From a virus: a DNA stretch of 25,398 nucleotides. Below the pieces are notes generated by a model that worked only from the letters and a program-made list of their open reading frames with translations, made no database searches and had not been told where the DNA came from. Each line of letters opens with the position of its first letter. Position 1 is the stretch's first letter. The position numbers and the translations under genes were made by a program. Positions 6,826-15,832 of the stretch are shown in pieces. The stretch is taken from IMG/VR virus record IMGVR_UViG_3300035698_004071, positions 1 to 25,398 of that record; one strand, 5' to 3'.

Positions 6826-8630
6826 TGATAGATCATCTTTTATTTAACGAGGGTGTTTCTGATGATGTGAGATCCGCACTTCAAAAGCCGGGATACCTGA
6901 AGACCGCCGTTAATATCGCGTTCAAGAAGGAAGGTCAACAGGGATTAAGGACAGGTTATAAAAAAGTAAATCCAACTGCGGTTAGCGCTATACATTCGAT
7001 TAAGCGTTTCAGGGATAGGCTGTTAATCGGAGACGCGGCCTATTTGCGCCACAATGTGTTATATGGGGATTTCACATCCCTTGGAAGTGATTTTACAAAC
7101 GCCATATTCACATCAAGTGAATACAAGGATTTTCTTCATCTTGTAAACGGCACCGACAATCTGTTTTTCGATTCAAGCGGAAATCTTTATAACGCTTTTG
7201 TTGCCAACCCGATAACCGCACCAGCAGGGGCAGCCGGTGCATCCGGAAGTCCAAGCGACACCTATGCTTTATATGTATCCTATTTAATTACATGGCCAAA
7301 CGGCCAGCAGTATGAAACCGGGCTTTCGGACAGTGTTGACGTAAAGGTTGCGAGTGAGAAAATAAGCTGGTCAAGTATTCCATTAAGTGCTTATGCGGCA
7401 ACTTCAGGCACAGCGCCAACGATTCATAGAAAGCTGTATCGCGGACCCGGAACCGGGGGAACTTTAGCAGATATCTATCTTGTGACAACCTTAACAAACA
7501 ACACAGCTACGACCTACACAGATAATGTTACCGATGCAGCACTTGCGGCAAACGGGGCGTGTGCGGTTGATACCTACATCGTACCACCGACAACTCCTAA
7601 ATATCTGGAATATCATTACAGTAGATTGTTTCTAATCGATACGACTAATCCCCACAGGCTTTATTACTCCGAAGCACCACAGGGCGATACGAGTACTGAA
7701 AACGAGGTTTTAAGACCATTGGCTTATGTGACAGACAACTGGATAGATTTAAGGGCGGCTGGATTCGGCAGGGTAGATCCGCAGGGACTTTTAGCGTGGG
7801 GAACTTATATCTATATCCCGTTAAAGCACACCTGGATAAGAAAGGACGGCAACGACCCGGACACCTGGAACATTAAAAAAACATGGGCGATGCATGGTAT
7901 ATCAGCACCACATACAATTACGCCGATTGGCGAGGTTAATGGAATTATAGGCTTGTCATCCCCAAGGGGAGGGACACCGGGACTTTCAATATTCAACGGC
8001 AGTACGAGTAGGATAATCACACACGACAGATTTGCAGACTTATTTGAGGACGATCTAAACCATGACCAAATTCACAAATGCCGTGGAGACTTTGACGGAA
8101 GATATTATCATCTTTTATATCCGTCTGGAAGTGCAACCGAACCGGACAAACACGCGGCATTTGATCTTTTAAGATACCCGGAAATAAGACTTGCATATTG
8201 GGAGGATCTAAACGGCAGATGTATAGATGTGGATGAACAGAGTACGAGGGTTTATATCGGCGGTTCAGATGGATATGTGAGAGAAAATTCTGGCGGTGAA
8301 ACCATTAATGTCGAGGTCGAAACTCACGACAATATCGGCGGTAAAATTGAGCTTGCGAATACAAAAAAAACAATCAAGGAAATTAAGTACTCCATAAACA
8401 CAGGCGGGGAGAACGTAACACTTGAAATCTATCTGGGCGAGGATCTTGCAAAATGGTCTGACGGATCAACATCAGTCTTAATTTCAGGTACAGACGACAG
8501 CGTTCAGTATTTCAAGGACATCCCGCCTAATTGGGAGTGCTATAAATATTCGATTAAAATAACAGGTACGGGTTTGGACACATTTGAGCTTTTCAGTCCG
8601 TGGGATGTTCATCTTGATATTACGAAGTAA
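6825..8630 (+). CDS. Tail nozzle / tail tubular protein B-like
   Basis: A 601-residue beta-rich protein overlapping the adaptor stop by one base. It has repeated blades of the type seen in podovirus nozzle proteins (P22 gp10, T7 gp12): 'SIKRFRDRLLIGDAAYLRH' (about 57-75), 'YLEYHYSRLFLIDTTNPHRLYYSEAP' split by a turn (about 262-286), 'IDLRAAGFGRVDPQGLLAWGTYIYIPLKHT' region (about 307-336), and 'YYHLLYPSG' (about 426-434). The phrase 'NPHRLYYSEAP' in a blade is a strong recall of this family. Residues about 140-245 form an inserted fibronectin-like domain ('YALYVSYLITWPNGQQYETG'). It would sit below the adaptor and anchor fibres. No enzyme motif is visible. Confidence 0.72.
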   Translation: MIDHLLFNEGVSDDVRSALQKPGYLKTAVNIAFKKEGQQGLRTGYKKVNPTAVSAIHSIKRFRDRLLIGDAAYLRHNVLYGDFTSLGSDFTNAIFTSSEYKDFLHLVNGTDNLFFDSSGNLYNAFVANPITAPAGAAGASGSPSDTYALYVSYLITWPNGQQYETGLSDSVDVKVASEKISWSSIPLSAYAATSGTAPTIHRKLYRGPGTGGTLADIYLVTTLTNNTATTYTDNVTDAALAANGACAVDTYIVPPTTPKYLEYHYSRLFLIDTTNPHRLYYSEAPQGDTSTENEVLRPLAYVTDNWIDLRAAGFGRVDPQGLLAWGTYIYIPLKHTWIRKDGNDPDTWNIKKTWAMHGISAPHTITPIGEVNGIIGLSSPRGGTPGLSIFNGSTSRIITHDRFADLFEDDLNHDQIHKCRGDFDGRYYHLLYPSGSATEPDKHAAFDLLRYPEIRLAYWEDLNGRCIDVDEQSTRVYIGGSDGYVRENSGGETINVEVETHDNIGGKIELANTKKTIKEIKYSINTGGENVTLEIYLGEDLAKWSDGSTSVLISGTDDSVQYFKDIPPNWECYKYSIKITGTGLDTFELFSPWDVHLDITK

Positions 8631-8641
8631 AGGAGTGAAAA

Positions 8642-9562
8642 ATGGGTTTCTTTGACAAGATTAAAAGTTTTATAGGGCCGGTTTTGGGCGGTGGACTTGG
8701 CGCACTTCTCGCACCTTTCACCGGGGGGGCATCGCTTCCTCTTATGATGGGACTTGGCGCAGCGGGTGGAAGTGGTATTCAAAGCGCAATAGAGGGTAGA
8801 AATTTAAGAGAGGCACTTCCGGGCATGGCACTTTCAGGACTTGGCGGCTACGCTGGGGGCGCTCTTATGCCAGCAGCAGGTGCGACGGGTGGTGTAGGTG
8901 GTGCAAATGCTATGGGAGTCGGTGGGGCGGGAGCATTACAAGTAGGCGCTCCGGCTACAATTGGTGCCGATGCTGCATATGCTGCTTCAAGTGGTGCGGG
9001 TGCTGGATTAGGCCAAAGCGGGCTGGCTCTTTTATCTGGTGGTGGACCAGGCGCAACAGGTGGAGGATTCGGGGCGATGGCAAAAAAGTACGCTCCATAT
9101 GTAGCAGGCGCCGGAGTACTTGATTATATGGCCAAGGACGCAGGGATAGAATCACAGCAGGAAGCCAGCCAACAGGCGTTAGACCAATATCTTACATCTC
9201 ATAAAAAGTCTACCGAGTGGACACCTGAAGACCGACAGAAAATGATGAAGGCCGTCATGGGTATTTATTCTGAAGATATGGAAGCTGCAAAACGCAAAAC
9301 ATCATCCTCAATGGCATCAAGGGGTGTGGGCGGTGGTTCATACGGCAAAAAGGTTACATCTATTGAGCGTCAGGGCAGAGAGGCGGCAGCACGTTCACTT
9401 GCCGGGACATTCAAACCAAGCGGTCAACCACCTTCAGCGAGTGCCTTCTTTTCAAACGCAGCCGCACAGGGCAGGAACGCCGGGGCTGAAACCGGACAGG
9501 ATATGTTGAACTTTGGCGGGCAGATGTCAACACTTGCTCTTATAAATCAGTTGTTTAAATAG
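8642..9562 (+). CDS. Ejection (internal virion / DNA-transfer) protein, Gly/Ala-rich
   Basis: A 306-residue protein with AAAGGAGTG before the ATG. It begins 'MGFFDKIKSFIGPVLGGG', followed by about 150 residues of Gly-, Ala- and Met-rich hydrophobic sequence with several possible membrane-inserting helices. A helical polar part follows (about 165-240), then 'NAAAQGRNAG' and a C-terminal amphipathic stretch. This composition is typical of small podovirus ejection proteins that enter the host envelope with the DNA. The next two genes continue the ejection block. The assignment is by composition and order; no catalytic site is seen. A 7-base G run occurs near 8723, within the Gly-rich coding region. 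Confidence 0.65.
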   Translation: MGFFDKIKSFIGPVLGGGLGALLAPFTGGASLPLMMGLGAAGGSGIQSAIEGRNLREALPGMALSGLGGYAGGALMPAAGATGGVGGANAMGVGGAGALQVGAPATIGADAAYAASSGAGAGLGQSGLALLSGGGPGATGGGFGAMAKKYAPYVAGAGVLDYMAKDAGIESQQEASQQALDQYLTSHKKSTEWTPEDRQKMMKAVMGIYSEDMEAAKRKTSSSMASRGVGGGSYGKKVTSIERQGREAAARSLAGTFKPSGQPPSASAFFSNAAAQGRNAGAETGQDMLNFGGQMSTLALINQLFK

Positions 9563-9571
9563 GAGGCGATT

Positions 9572-10294
9572 ATGCCTGAAGATAAAGGATTTTTCACGGG
9601 GGCAACTGAGGCTTTAAAGTTGGCGGTGCCTTTGGTGATTCAGAAACGGAGACTTGATTCCGTGGAAAGCCGGTTTCAACAGAAGATGGAACTGAAAAGA
9701 AGTGAGATATTACAAGAGGGCATTGAGGCCCACGATAAAATACAGGCTGACTTTATAATAGATAAGCTCAATGTGGAAATGGAAAAGTTTCAATTCAACG
9801 AGGAATTATCCCTTGACAAAGCGAAATTAACACAAAAAACGAACCAGGAATCAGACGAGCTTGAATTTGAAAAACAACAAGAGCAGACAGACAAAGAACA
9901 AGAAGCGGCGAAACTTACATTTAACAAGCTCAAACTTAATACACCCAAGACCACAAAACCAAAGGATAGGACCACCGAGAACCGGATGAGGGCGAAGGAC
10001 ATAGCCGCATCTGAAAAGAAGATAACGGAAGATAAGGATTTTACACAGATAGATTTCTTCAATCAATATGCCAAGAAACCATATGTTTATACCGTTGGAG
10101 AAGGCAAATCCCCATGGCATCTTCCGATTGCAGGTTGGGAAATTCCTTTGACCGGAGAAGCCCCTGAACCCAAGCAGATAAAACTCCCAAAATATCAAGG
10201 AAAGCAAGTGTATGCCGAGGACGTATATCAAACCATGATCGATAACGACATGACCTTTGAGGAAGTTCTAAGAGAAATCGGAGCTTTGAAATAA
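9572..10294 (+). CDS. Coiled-coil ejection-block protein
   Basis: A 240-residue protein with TAGGAGG before the ATG. Residues about 20-155 are almost entirely charged and helical (Glu, Lys, Gln, Asp) with heptad-like spacing, so a long coiled coil is expected. The last 75 residues are less charged and contain 'GKSPWHLPIAGWEIPL', perhaps a small folded tip. It overlaps the 10294 start (TAATG), so translation is coupled to the giant protein. It most likely assembles with its neighbours as an internal or ejected virion protein. No family name is certain. Confidence 0.6.
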   Translation: MPEDKGFFTGATEALKLAVPLVIQKRRLDSVESRFQQKMELKRSEILQEGIEAHDKIQADFIIDKLNVEMEKFQFNEELSLDKAKLTQKTNQESDELEFEKQQEQTDKEQEAAKLTFNKLKLNTPKTTKPKDRTTENRMRAKDIAASEKKITEDKDFTQIDFFNQYAKKPYVYTVGEGKSPWHLPIAGWEIPLTGEAPEPKQIKLPKYQGKQVYAEDVYQTMIDNDMTFEEVLREIGALK

Positions 10295-13200
10295 TGGGCG
10301 TAAACCTATTTGCAGAAACCGCACCAGCAGGAAAAAACATTCCATCATCCATCTCGCCAGATGCTTTCAGAAAAGATGGTACAAAAAAAGGCGTTGGATT
10401 TTTAGGAGCCTTAAAAAGACCGGACGGCAGAACTTCAACTGAAGTATCAATCGGTATTGAATTTGATGGCAAGGAAGCAGAGATACCATCCCTTGTTCGG
10501 ACACTTACAAGTGAAGAAATTGAATATATTAGAACTACTAAATTAAGCCCTGAAATGTGGAAAACTCCTATTGGGAAAAAGATAGTGCCAAAAGCCATAG
10601 ATCACGCAAAAGAAAGAATGGAAAAGGGGCTGAGTCCTTTTTACCAAAAAGATGAGGGGAAATCGAAAAGCACCGGCACAGGGCGAAACCTGTTTGCAAG
10701 TGGTGTGAAAGATCGAGCAAAGAGTTCGTTTACACCTTTAGTTATGCCAGAACAGGAAGGGCTTTATGAGGGATTTGTAAAGCCGACAATCAAAGACATC
10801 GGAAAGAACATTGTGGCAGCCGGAGAAACGGGCTTATCATTTGGCACAGGTGCGGCGTTGTGGCCGTTTTCAAAGGCATACGGACTTATGGCGCTACCAT
10901 TTGGTGAGGACGTTTCAAGACAGGCTGAACAAGACATTGCAGGATTGGCATATGAGCCAAGGACAGGGCTTGGAAAACAATCAACCGAAACTTTAGGCAA
11001 GGCTTTTGAGATCGGACTGACTCCCGCAAGGATGGCCGGAGAAGGTGTTAAGGAGCTTGTCGGTCCAAGGGCGGGGTATATCGCTGAATTGGTCAGCGAA
11101 TTGGCGATGTTTAAGATTGCCCATAGCGCCGGTAAAAAGATAGCGGCACCGAAAAAGGCTGAATTTGAGAAGAAATTAGCGAAACTTTCACCTGAAGAAC
11201 TGTCCGAGGTTCAGGAAGCTGCGTTCAAACTTGATGACACCTATGCCAAGACGGGTCCGGTAGAGAGGGGCAAAGAGCTTGTACCGAGCCATAAACCCAC
11301 CGTGGATATGAAACAGCCCCCCACCATAGAAAGAACCAAGCCAACACTAAAGGCGTTGCCACCTGCACAGGGATTTGAGCTTGTCGGAAAGCCGAAGGGT
11401 GAACCATCAAAAATCAAGTCTGGAGAGGTCAGGACTGAAAAGAAAAAAGCGGCGTTTATTGATGAAAACCTAAAACTCGAAACTAAAAGAAAACCCGGAG
11501 AGCTTGGACAGGTCAGGCGATTCGGAATGATGGAACCAGGCAAACCAAAATCACCACCGGCTGAAACCGGGACGCTGAGAGGCCAGATAGTTCAGGCTGG
11601 TGGTATCAGAAGTGACCAATTCGATACTTTATTCAAAGACCGCGCACCTACCGAAAGAGCATTGTCACGAAGGCGAGGAAGGCGCATTGACGAGCTTGAG
11701 ACAGAATTAAGAGAAGACGGCTTTTTATTGCCGACAGAATCCCTTGCCGATGCCTTGAAGGACTCGAAGCGTTTGGGCATGAAGAAGTTGAGCGACGACA
11801 AGCAATTTAAGTTTCATGAGAAGCCGGTTGAGGAACCGCCAAAGGTGAAAGCCGAGGTTAGGCCGGAAGCCACATTTAAAGAGCAAGAAGGGGTTGTATT
11901 TCAAGGAGGAGGAAAGGGACATGACTCAGGATTCTATACAACATCCCCAACCAAAGCGAGGATATTTGCTGAAACTGCGAAGAAAGAGGGTTATGACCCT
12001 GAAATAAGAGCATACAAAGTAAGTGATATGCCTGAAGACTTGTTTTGGGAAGGAGATAATTTACTACCAAGAAATGAATTTGTTAAAAAACATGGCAGGG
12101 AAATTGGAGATCCTGCAAAAAGAACAAAACCATTTGAATCAATATCTTTGGACGAATTTAACAAGCAAAAGCCCACCCCCAAAGCCGAGGCGAAGGCTAA
12201 AGAGCCGTGGGAGATGAGCAAGGCTGAGTATCGTGGGCGGTATAAAAAGGGAGAAAGTGACAAGGTTATTGTTGAGAAAATTGGATCATCAAAACCTGAA
12301 GATATATTGAACTATTATAAAAAGAAATATCCAGAACTAAAAAACACAGAGATTGAACAAGGTGGAGGTGTTGCTGATGTCATGCTAACCAAGGGTGCTG
12401 ATGAGGGCATGGTTAAGATTGATGGAAAAAAATTTACTATTAGAATAACCAAAGTCGCATCTCCCACTACAGTAAGGCACGAAATAGAACACTTGCTTGA
12501 TGAAATTCATAACAGAAAACCCGGATTTGGTAACTTTTCGAGGTTTAGGCATAAGGAATTTCCCGCTGATTATAAGCATCGTCAATCAGTCAAGCAAGCC
12601 ATATCCGATGGCCTTAAAGTTTCCGAATCCGTACTCAAGGACTACCCTGAACTAAAGGCCAAGCCTAAATATAAGGCCATAAAAATATACAGGGGGGAAA
12701 GCGCCTATAATAAAGACGGTAGTTATTATACCAAAGACAAGGAATGGGCGAGGCAGTTTACACAGTCTGGATTAGACAAGGAGATTAAAGAGACATCTAT
12801 TCTTGAAAAAGATATTTACAAGGCAGAACCACTCCCAAGAGCAACGAGCGAAAAAGATTTTGATGTTGCAATAAGCGAGGCTAAAAAGAAGGGTTTTGGT
12901 GCAGCCTGGTTTGATGAAGGGCCAAGAGAACCAAATTCCATTTTTGTAATTGATAAATCAAAGACGAAGCCCAAGGTCAAAGACATTCTTAAAAGCGAAA
13001 AGGGTGCGATTGAAATTGATTTGTCCATAGTGAGGGACGTAGGCAAGGGCGCAAAGGAAGCCTACAAAGACATCAAGAAAATGGGTGATGAGTATCTTGG
13101 TTCGATTTCCACACGGTTAGGAAACATAGACCCGGAACTTAAAAATCATTTAAGAAAGTACGAGTTTAGACAACGAAGAAAGATACTGAAGGACACAAAG

Positions 13201-14922
13201 CGAGTATTGCCGATGCTCAAAAAGATCAAGAAAATGTCGGCAGAAGACCAGAGAATATTCGATCTTGCACGAAAGAACGGTGGATCAAAAACCATTCAAG
13301 AACTTATGCTCAAATATGACATGGCTAAAGAATACAAAGAAACCCGCAAAGTCTTAAATGAGATGTACGATGAAGCCCAATCAGCAGGGTTTGACGTAGG
13401 GTACAGGGAACACTTCCACCCAAGGGTAATAAAGGACACCGAGGGATTTTTAACCCACTTTCAGAAAGGAACCGATTGGCCACTGTTCGACAAGGCTATC
13501 AAGGAAAAAGAGGTAAAGCTCGGAAGATACCTTGAGGCCGATGAAAAAGCACAAGTTATAAACACCATGCTCAGAGGATACGAACAAGGAGGTATCAGAC
13601 TTTCAAAACCCGGACAATTAAAAGCAAGGACTATCGAAAAAATCACTCCTGAATTAAACAAGTTTTACATGAGCGCAGATGCTTCTTTGATTCAGTATAT
13701 CAATAAAGTTACGGCTGCGGTTGAGGCAAGAAAGATATTCGGCAAGGGCGAGAACATAAACGATTCAATAGGCCATTATATTTTAGACCTGATTGCAAAG
13801 GGTAAGATCACGCCAAAAAACGAGGTTATACTACGCGATATTTTAAACGCCAGGTTCAACGAGAAGGGAACCAGGGGCGTTGTGGGGATGTATAAAAACC
13901 TATCGTATATCGACACAATGGGATCACCGATATCGGCAATTACACAGATAGGAGATTTATCGTGGGCGTTATATAAGAACGGCATACCAAGGACGGCAAG
14001 CGCAGTTGTAACGGCGGTCAGGGGCAAGTCATTAATCAAACCCAAGGATTTGGGGATTGAAAGAATCGCAGAGGAATTTACGGAACCGTCAAGGCTTTCA
14101 AGTGCGGTCAACACGGTTTTTAAGGCCGTAGGTCTTGAGAAGATAGACTTTATCGGAAAAGAAACCCTGATCACATCCACAATTAAAAAAGCACAGAGTC
14201 AAGCCAAGTCGAAAAACCTAAAGAAACTTGGTGAGCTAAAGGCAGAATTAAGACCGATCTTTGGCGATGAAACTATGTCTCTTATCACCGATTTAAGAGA
14301 AGGGAACATTTCAGAGAACGTCAAGCTATACGCCTTTAACGTATTGTCAGACTTTCAACCTATCGCACTTGCAGAGATGCCACAGAAATATCTCACAGGT
14401 GGAAACGGCAGAATTTTTTATATGCTAAAGACCTTCACTATAAAACAGTTTGATGTTTACAGAAAAGAGGTTTTCCAGAAGATCAAGACACCCGGAACAC
14501 GAATCAAAGGCATTAGAAACCTTGTTAGACTTGCGGCGTTTTTTGTAGCTGCAAATGCAACGGCAGACACAATCAAAAGTCTTATCTTAAACAGGCCATT
14601 AGATCCTGAAGATTTGCTCGTTGACAACATTCTCAGGCTGTTTGGCATCTCAAAATTCGTGACTTGGAAAGCGAGGTCTGAAGGTGTTGGGAGTGCGCTT
14701 GTCAGACAGGTAGCGCCACCGTTTAAGTTTATTGACGCAGCAACCAAGGACATAAACAGGGCCGGTGATGAGAAGGGGCTTGAAACCACTTCATCAATTC
14801 CGTTGGTCGGAAAACTATATTATTGGTGGCTTGGAAAGGGCGCTAAAAAGTCAGAAAAGAGACGAAAGAAAAAGTCGAAAACAACAAAATTCAAAGGTAT
14901 GTCAACTATAAAGGGATTTTAA
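10294..14922 (+). CDS. Giant ejection protein with zincin and ADP-ribosyltransferase-like segments (polyvalent protein)
   Basis: A 1542-residue protein. Residues about 14-115 form a recurrent phage N-terminal domain ('GVGFLGALKRPDGRTSTEVS' and 'IPSLVRTLT'). Residues about 166-206 are Gly/Ala-rich and may insert in membranes. From about 534 there is an ADP-ribosyltransferase-like pattern ('VFQGGG...SGFYTTSPTKARIFA'). A 'PWEMSKAEY' motif lies at 638-646. A perfect zincin motif, H729-E-I-E-H733, follows in 'TVRHEIEHLLDEI'. A second transferase-like segment begins at about 797 ('KIYRGES...GSYYTKDKEWARQF'). Residues about 905-1190 are helical and charged. The C-terminal 340 residues ('MGSPISAITQIGDLSWAL', a hydrophobic helix near 1415) resemble large polyvalent protein-associated domains. 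Such proteins (Iyer, Burroughs and Aravind family set) are thought to be injected with DNA. The activities are inferred from motifs. Confidence 0.7.
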   Translation: MGVNLFAETAPAGKNIPSSISPDAFRKDGTKKGVGFLGALKRPDGRTSTEVSIGIEFDGKEAEIPSLVRTLTSEEIEYIRTTKLSPEMWKTPIGKKIVPKAIDHAKERMEKGLSPFYQKDEGKSKSTGTGRNLFASGVKDRAKSSFTPLVMPEQEGLYEGFVKPTIKDIGKNIVAAGETGLSFGTGAALWPFSKAYGLMALPFGEDVSRQAEQDIAGLAYEPRTGLGKQSTETLGKAFEIGLTPARMAGEGVKELVGPRAGYIAELVSELAMFKIAHSAGKKIAAPKKAEFEKKLAKLSPEELSEVQEAAFKLDDTYAKTGPVERGKELVPSHKPTVDMKQPPTIERTKPTLKALPPAQGFELVGKPKGEPSKIKSGEVRTEKKKAAFIDENLKLETKRKPGELGQVRRFGMMEPGKPKSPPAETGTLRGQIVQAGGIRSDQFDTLFKDRAPTERALSRRRGRRIDELETELREDGFLLPTESLADALKDSKRLGMKKLSDDKQFKFHEKPVEEPPKVKAEVRPEATFKEQEGVVFQGGGKGHDSGFYTTSPTKARIFAETAKKEGYDPEIRAYKVSDMPEDLFWEGDNLLPRNEFVKKHGREIGDPAKRTKPFESISLDEFNKQKPTPKAEAKAKEPWEMSKAEYRGRYKKGESDKVIVEKIGSSKPEDILNYYKKKYPELKNTEIEQGGGVADVMLTKGADEGMVKIDGKKFTIRITKVASPTTVRHEIEHLLDEIHNRKPGFGNFSRFRHKEFPADYKHRQSVKQAISDGLKVSESVLKDYPELKAKPKYKAIKIYRGESAYNKDGSYYTKDKEWARQFTQSGLDKEIKETSILEKDIYKAEPLPRATSEKDFDVAISEAKKKGFGAAWFDEGPREPNSIFVIDKSKTKPKVKDILKSEKGAIEIDLSIVRDVGKGAKEAYKDIKKMGDEYLGSISTRLGNIDPELKNHLRKYEFRQRRKILKDTKRVLPMLKKIKKMSAEDQRIFDLARKNGGSKTIQELMLKYDMAKEYKETRKVLNEMYDEAQSAGFDVGYREHFHPRVIKDTEGFLTHFQKGTDWPLFDKAIKEKEVKLGRYLEADEKAQVINTMLRGYEQGGIRLSKPGQLKARTIEKITPELNKFYMSADASLIQYINKVTAAVEARKIFGKGENINDSIGHYILDLIAKGKITPKNEVILRDILNARFNEKGTRGVVGMYKNLSYIDTMGSPISAITQIGDLSWALYKNGIPRTASAVVTAVRGKSLIKPKDLGIERIAEEFTEPSRLSSAVNTVFKAVGLEKIDFIGKETLITSTIKKAQSQAKSKNLKKLGELKAELRPIFGDETMSLITDLREGNISENVKLYAFNVLSDFQPIALAEMPQKYLTGGNGRIFYMLKTFTIKQFDVYRKEVFQKIKTPGTRIKGIRNLVRLAAFFVAANATADTIKSLILNRPLDPEDLLVDNILRLFGISKFVTWKARSEGVGSALVRQVAPPFKFIDAATKDINRAGDEKGLETTSSIPLVGKLYYWWLGKGAKKSEKRRKKKSKTTKFKGMSTIKGF

Positions 14923-15831
14923 ATGCCAGAAATGCCGTTCACGCTTACGGAGACAGACCCGGAAAAGAAAATCGAGCAGATGTTTCTCATGGTGTCCGAG
15001 CTTTATCAGGAGCGCATAGGCGGTGCAATCATTGGGGATGTATTCACCATTGGCGATGACGACATTCTTTCTCTTGCATTGAGTTCCACCGGGGGGCTTA
15101 AAAAAGCATCAAGCGAAGTTGCAATCAAGGTCAACAGCACAGGTGGGCTTGAAACCGATTCTGACGGTGGGGCTATAAAGATTAAATCTACAGGTGGGCT
15201 TGAAACCGATTCTGACGGCGGGGCTATAAAGATTAAATCTACAGGTGGGCTTGAAACCGATTCTGACGGCGGGGCTATAAAGATTAAATCAGCCGGCGGA
15301 TTGGAAACCGATTCTGACGGACTTCAACTTACCGATGCAACAAAAAATATTGACCTGCCGATTGCTACAGGCGGGGGCACTTCCACGGTATCGGCCATTA
15401 CGGGCGCAACCTCAATAGACTTTAACGCCGATGCCGAAACTGCATATACTAAATTTCATGTGCCTTTGGATTGGGACGCTGCGAGTGATTTAACATTAAA
15501 GGCTACGATCCAGAACCAAATAGCCGAGGACGATGGGGATGATATCAGTTTTACTTGTACGATTCACGGTGTTGCAGACGGTGAGACAAATGCCGATGCC
15601 GGTCAATCGGTTGCTTTGGCTTTAAATTTAACGGGCGGGGATGAGGCCATAAACAAGGCTAATCTTGTAAGCGGAACAATAGACTATAATCACGGCACAT
15701 ACCCGATAGCCGCAGGGGATGCGGTAATTATAAAAATAGTTGTCAATCTTGGAGGTGCCGGGGAATGCACCGGACCCCTCCATATTATAGATTGGTGGAT
15801 AGAATATACTTCAAATAAGCGAGGGACTTAA
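14923..15831 (+). CDS. Tail fibre with beta-spiral-like shaft repeats
   Basis: A 302-residue protein starting at the base after the giant ejection gene. The N-terminal 55 residues ('MPFTLTETDPEKKIEQMF', then a short hydrophobic strand) could be the tail-binding part. Residues about 56-134 are a shaft of five units with a 17-residue period, consensus 'STGGLETDSDGGAIKIK'. The 'GL..D..GaI.v' pattern matches the triple beta-spiral repeats of adenovirus and related fibres, which form trimers. The C-terminal half (about 145-302) is beta-rich with 'YTKFHVPLDWDAASDLTLKA' and a final 'IIDWWIEY' strand, and could be a jelly-roll-like receptor-binding head. The assignment as a fibre is firm; the trimeric fold is inferred. 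Confidence 0.75.
   Translation: MPEMPFTLTETDPEKKIEQMFLMVSELYQERIGGAIIGDVFTIGDDDILSLALSSTGGLKKASSEVAIKVNSTGGLETDSDGGAIKIKSTGGLETDSDGGAIKIKSTGGLETDSDGGAIKIKSAGGLETDSDGLQLTDATKNIDLPIATGGGTSTVSAITGATSIDFNADAETAYTKFHVPLDWDAASDLTLKATIQNQIAEDDGDDISFTCTIHGVADGETNADAGQSVALALNLTGGDEAINKANLVSGTIDYNHGTYPIAAGDAVIIKIVVNLGGAGECTGPLHIIDWWIEYTSNKRGT
15088..15324 (+). repeat. 51-base in-frame tandem repeat (17-residue shaft units)
   Basis: Units begin at 15088, 15139, 15190, 15241 and 15292, exactly 51 bases apart. Units two to four are nearly identical in DNA. The first and the last are diverged. The near-identity suggests recent copy-number change by slippage or unequal exchange, so shaft length may vary between related phages. 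Confidence 0.9.
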
Positions 15832-15832
15832 A

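Noticed and set aside
13776-14180. A 134-residue open frame on the minus strand inside the giant ejection gene
   Set aside because: It lies wholly inside a long + strand gene with clear domains, has no operon context, and looks like a reading-frame shadow. The same holds for other minus frames at 2260-2820, 4803-5354 and 10059-10598.
15088-15324. Regular repeats that could be taken for a CRISPR array
   Set aside because: The 51-base units are head-to-tail with no spacers, stay in frame with a fibre gene and encode a known shaft-type repeat.
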